Under the pieces are notes generated by a model. That model was given only the letters and a program-made list of their open reading frames with translations. It had not been told where the DNA came from and searched no databases. From Morinoia aosen (Eukaryota > Arthropoda > Malacostraca > Amphipoda > Talitridae), in the NCBI GenBank assembly GCA_030386875.1, contig CM059566.1:37918068-37982067 (forward strand): a DNA stretch of 64,000 nucleotides, read 5' to 3'. The position numbers and the translations under genes were made by a program. Positions 50,201 to 56,200 of this stretch are shown piece after piece. Each line of letters begins with the position of its first letter. Position 1 is the stretch's first letter.

Positions 50201-53200
50201 AGGATAAAATGGTTACCTAATAAATTAATACAATGAATAAAAAAGGAATATGATGTTCACCTAAAGCTCTTTAAACCTTACATATCACTCCCCAAGCACA
50301 CAAACAGACACTTTTGACACAAAATTAGCAGAGAATAAAAGCAAAAACAGCAGAAAGGAAAGTGAAAAAAATACTTATTCAAGAAACACAAAAAGCAAAC
50401 GAGTAACAAACAGTCCAGATGACGCAGAGAAGCAAAATTTGTCTTTCACATCAACATGAAGATCAGATATGCAATTGCCATGATTTTAGTACCAGTGGGA
50501 TGTCAGAAGTTTCTTCTTCAGATATAAAGTGGAAAGAAGACACAGCATCTTCCACTGAACTTGAAGTAGTCTCCACTGCCTTTTTCTGTGGAAGTTTCAC
50601 TTTAGTAAACAAGGGATGATCAAAATTTTCAGTAGAAACCTTTTCATCACTACCTTGCATAGGTGGAGCACCAAAAGTCAGACCTTCATGCAAAAGGCCC
50701 TGCTTGAGGAGAGAACCATTACTCTCTGGGACAATAGCTTCACCATTAATGTCCATGACAATAGCAGCTTCAGTTGAAGGATCCATGGCATTATTTTCAG
50801 GCACAGGCGACTTTACAATTGGCTTTTCCTCCTCAGCCAACATATTTCTTCTATTTTCTACAAGAAGTTGTTCAGAAGTTATTCCTTCAGAACCGTTGGG
50901 CAGTGCAGGCCCTACACCATCAGAATCTTCCTCCTCAAGTGGTATGATAGATGAAGATTTCCCAATCAAGTTATCTTCAAGCAATTTTTGGTCTATCTTG
51001 CCACAGTGAGAGACCAAATTTTCAGTTGCAGACCGGTAGACCAAACCAGCATCAGTGACTTTGACCTGACCAGTTGCTGCCGTGTCCACTAGACCAGTTG
51101 CTGCAGTGTCCACTAGACCAGTTGCTGCAGTGTCCACTAGACCAGTTGCTGCAGTGTCCACTAGACCAGTTGCTGCAGTGTCCACTAGACCAGTTGCTGC
51201 AGTGTCCACTAGACCAGTTGCTGCAGTGTCCACTAGACCAGTTGCTGCAGTGTCCACTAGACCAGTTGCTGCAGTGTCCACTAGACCAGTTGCTGCAGTG
51301 TCCACTAGACCAGTTGCTGCAGTGTCCACTAGACCAGTTGCTGCAGTGTCCACTAGACCAGTTGCTGCAGTGTCCACTAGACCAGTTGCTGCAGTGTCCA
51401 CTAGACCAGTTGCTGCAGTGTCCACTAGACCAGTTGCTGCAGTGTCCACTAGACCAGTTGCTGCAGTGTCCACTAGACCAGTTGCTGCAGTGTCCACTAG
51501 ACCAGTTGCTGCAGTGTCCACTAGACCAGTTGCTGCAGTGTCCACTAGACCAGTTGCTGCAGTGTCCACTAGACCAGTTGCTGCAGTGTCCACTAGACCA
51601 GTTGCTGCAGTGTCCACTAGACCAGTTGCTGCAGTGTCCACTAGACCAGTTGCTGCAGTGTCCACTAGACCAGTTGCTGCAGTGTCCACTAGACCAGTTG
51701 CTGCAGTGTCCACTAGACCAGTTGCTGCAGTGTCCACTAGACCAGTTGCTGCAGTGTCCACTAGACCAGTTGCTGCAGTGTCCACTAGACCAGTTGCTGC
51801 AGTGTCCACTAGACCAGTTGCTGCAGTGTCCACTAGACCAGTTGCTGCAGTGTCCACTAGACCAGTTGCTGCAGTGTCCACTAGACCAGTTGCTGCAGTG
51901 TCCACTAGACCAGTTGCTGCAGTGTCCACTAGACCAGTTGCTGCAGTGTCCACTAGACCAGTTGCTGCAGTGTCCACTAGACCAGTTGCTGCAGTGTCCA
52001 CTAGACCAGTTGCTGCAGTGTCCACTAGACCAGTTGCTGCAGTGTCCACTAGACCAGTTGCTGCAGTGTCCACTAGACCAGTTGCTGCAGTGTCCACTAG
52101 ACCAGTTGCTGCAGTGTCCACTAGACCAGTTGCTGCAGTGTCCACTAGACCAGTTGCTGCAGTGTCCACTAGACCAGTCGCTGCAGTGTCCACTAGACCA
52201 GTCACTGCAGTGTCCACTAGACCAGTTGCTGCAGTGTCCACTGCACCAGTTGCTACAGTGGCCTCAAAACCTGCATTTTCCTCTTGACTTGAAGTATATA
52301 CAGCATTATTAAGAGAATCTTCAACACAAGTTGGAGCACTTGTAGTATCCATCATTGGAGGACCTTCAAAATCAGCATCAGGCAGAGGTGGTGGCTCAAT
52401 AATGAAGGCAGGTTGTCCTTGAAAAATGCCAGAGGTTCTTGTTCCAGTGGAAGTTGAAGATTGTCCGGGTCCAGATACACCAATGACGCCAAAGAATGCA
52501 TCACCAGAATAAGGCTCTTCAATACCCTCCACACCCTTATTTTAGAGAAAGCCAGAACAAATCTAAAATTAATAAGCTAAAAAATATTAAAGATAGTGCA
52601 AACAAGAAAATAAGAACAAACAAGATTAAAACAGAAACTGGAAGTCAATTTTATGGATACCATATAGAGAACAGAACAGAAAAATTTTCCCTGAGCCTCA
52701 AATCTGCCTACTGTTACCATTCCTCAATCTAAACACTATTTCTCCAAGTCAACACTTGCTAACACTGAAAAAATTAATTCTTAATTCAACACTTTTAGAA
52801 TTCAAGTAACAAGTAAGGCAACACATTGGGCAAGTCTTGCACGTGTCTCATGATCGTTCAGTAAAATTCCCACAAGAAAAAATCAACAGAAATATCAATT
52901 ATGAACACCATATATTACCAAAAATCTGAAATATTCACCAGGGGAAAATGGTTAGTAGAAGCAGCAGATTAGAAAGCAATAAAGCTTGGGTCAAATTGTG
53001 ACATTACTTATAAGCAGAGCACCAAACACCAGCAGCAGTTGCAGTAGCAGCAGCAGCAGTAGCACCAACACACCAGCTGGTACAAATAAAAATTCAAGCT
53101 TGTTAGTTCAGCCGGAACATCACAATCCAACTCAAACGGAGATGCTAAGCAAAGACACAAACTGGACATAATTAAATTTACTTGAGAGATGAGGAATTGA

Positions 53201-56200
53201 TAAAGATCAAGTAGGAGACAATATGCAAGCAATTTCAAGTCTGCTCAATTACTTCCACTGCCATAGCTTATTACAGGATGCAATTTATATCAAAGAAATA
53301 AGAAAAATTATGTCCACTTTGCATTGCCAATGAAAATGCACCAACACCAGCAAATTAGAGCTATCAAACAAAAAAGATGGTACCTGCTGCGGGCCAGTAA
53401 TAGAGGCAGCAGCAAATGGTCGTACAACTGCATCTTCAACACAAGACTCAAACAAGTCCATGCTGTTGGTGACATCTTCAACATCTCCCATACTGGAAAT
53501 ATTGTACATGTTACGGGGGACTGGCTGCAAATTGCTGATGCCTGTAACACCAAGGCTGGACAAGCTGCTCGGGCCCTCAAAACTATCATCATCAACGACT
53601 GATAAGGAAGCAGGACGAGCTCCTTCGTTGGGCTGCAACTCAGAAGACGAACTGTTAGGGGCAGGAGACTGAACATTGCGCCCTTGGTCAGCTTCCACGC
53701 TGCCAGACTGCAAAGGGTCAGATGAGATGGGCTGTGGAACTAGCACATCAGAGCTAATGGCAGAGCTGCCATCACCTGCACCACTGCTTTCTAGAATGAC
53801 CTCTGATGCAGTAGTTTTGGACATGTCTGGAGTTTCATGACCATTCACAGGAGACTGCAAAAAAAGATGGGGTAGTTTGGACTTCAGTGTTGAACAATAG
53901 GAGAAACTACAAAAACTCAACACAAGACATCTTTAAAATGAACTTTCCATTTAAAATATGAAAAATCTTTTGTTTTTTATGAATTTGAATGAAATAAACT
54001 TTAAAACCAATAATAAGTAAAAACCCAGTGCATCAACTATAAAAATAACACACAGAAGTAAAATTTTGATGGTATTAAATATTTAAGCCAATTTTAATGG
54101 TTATTTCTATACTGCTAACACATTGCACATGACAAAATATCCCAAAAACTTGGAGATAATTCCAGATTACTACAACTCTAGGATATCATTAAATTGCCAA
54201 CATGACAAAATGAAATACCACTTCTCTAAACATTAGTATCTAAGTAAAGCAATGGATTACACAAATACTAATAGTTTATTTAGTATCATCATCACAAAAT
54301 TTAATGAAAACTTGCACCACATACAATCCCATGGGTAGAGAGATCCAATATTTATGGTAAGTACGAAGAAGAAAATATCATATAATGAAGTGCTGATATA
54401 AAAATCATATTAAATTAGATGCAAGGCTCAGCCTCTAAATGCAATAAAGGCATTCCAAAGAGAGGAATGCACCATTCAGCACAGCATTAAGGAAAAGTGG
54501 AATCAATGCACAAGGTGCATAGAAACAGTAAGTTGAGAAAGAAGTTCATGAAACAAGATATAAGTCAAAGAAGGAAGTAGTAGATGCTTAAAACAGAACA
54601 GTAGAGATTAAAAAAAAAGACCATACATGTCATGAAAAAACAAAAAAATCTATTTTATTTCAACAAAAGACCTATCTAACCTTTAGCTTGGGACTTCATT
54701 TTTCCTGGAAGCACTATTATTCATAGCTACAATAGTTGTATCATCCCAAGAGAACAAAAATTGGATATATAAACACACTAATTCAATTCAGAAAATTCCA
54801 TATGTGAGTGTTAGAAAGTAAAGGCTATCATACTTTTGAAACTAACCCACAACAGGATCAAGAGATACAACAATACTTGCTAAATATATCTCCAAGAAAT
54901 CCTAATTTCTTGACATACACCAAGCAAGTCTCCAATTAATAAAATAAATTCAAGATAACCAAAAACTACCCAAAAGAGGTTATTAAAATCTCAAATTTTT
55001 TGTCTATTACTAGACCCCATGATATACGTGACATGCAATTATTATATATGAAGATTTCAATGAGTAACCTCTAAATTCAAATGACATGTGAAGCACATGC
55101 AAAAAAAAAAAATCTACAGAGGTCATGTTATCTTGATTAAAATTTTTTTTCAATACACATATGGAATATAAAATATAATAAACAGAATATTTATTATTAA
55201 ATTACTATATGTAATGTCCAAATTATTCAAACTATTCTGATTGTTATTGACAATCAAATTATCAGGATCCTAACTAACGATGGAATAAATGTGTCAATAT
55301 TGTGTTTAGATGATCCACCAAAATTAAACATTCCGTTTTCAAGAATCACTGAAGGAGCCCATTTAAAAACGTTTTACATGAATGACATTCTGCTCGCAAA
55401 TGCTTAGTTTTTGAGTTAGAGCGGTAAATTTGTTACCACAACTTAAGTGTTTGAAGCAGGAAGTAATTCAATGAGCCCGCGTATGGCAACACTGTTATGG
55501 ACGCTCCCTTCCCACACTCAAATGATTGAGCGCGTTCGCGCCAACTAATACCAAAGTTAACATACTGCTATAACTCATCATTTTTGGGTGATAATTTCTA
55601 TTTTATTAACTAAAAGATGCTAGAAGTGGGTTCAGGCTCCGCACGGCCGGCAAATAATAAATTATAAAGTACTTAAACATACGCAATAAATAAAACGGTA
55701 AATGTTGAGGATTATTCAGGAATTGATTATCCACTTTTCGTATGCTAAACATAGTATATTAGATCAAAATAAACAAGTTTTCTTCTATGCATTTTCCGTC
55801 ATAAATGATTATTTTACAAATTATAGTGGTAAGTTTAGTTGCATCTTTGATGACGAATGCACTCAAATAAACAGCTACTCATTGATTTTCGAATTTTTGT
55901 TGCTTGAATCATGGTAATAACATCGAAATAAACTTTTCTTCCATACACTTTTTTCGTCAAATGAATATTAAACGGGTTAGCGCGGTAGGTTTAGTTTCGT
56001 CTTTGTACGAGAAAACCGGAAGCGAGACGCCATTGCAGCATTGCCATTCGCCGGGCCAAATGAATAACTTCCCGCTGCAAACACTCGAGTTGCGGCGGTC
56101 AATATTTATTTTAAGTGCTGCACGGAAATAAATAATTTGGGGGCAAATAATCAATAAAGGAACACATTTTAAGAACTTTTACAAGAATGACACTGTGCTC

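Noticed and set aside
51074-52312. Plus-strand open frames of about 400 codons (repeats of QLLQCPLD and STRPVAAV)
   Set aside because: Antisense shadows of the 24-bp coding repeat in SNX exon 3.
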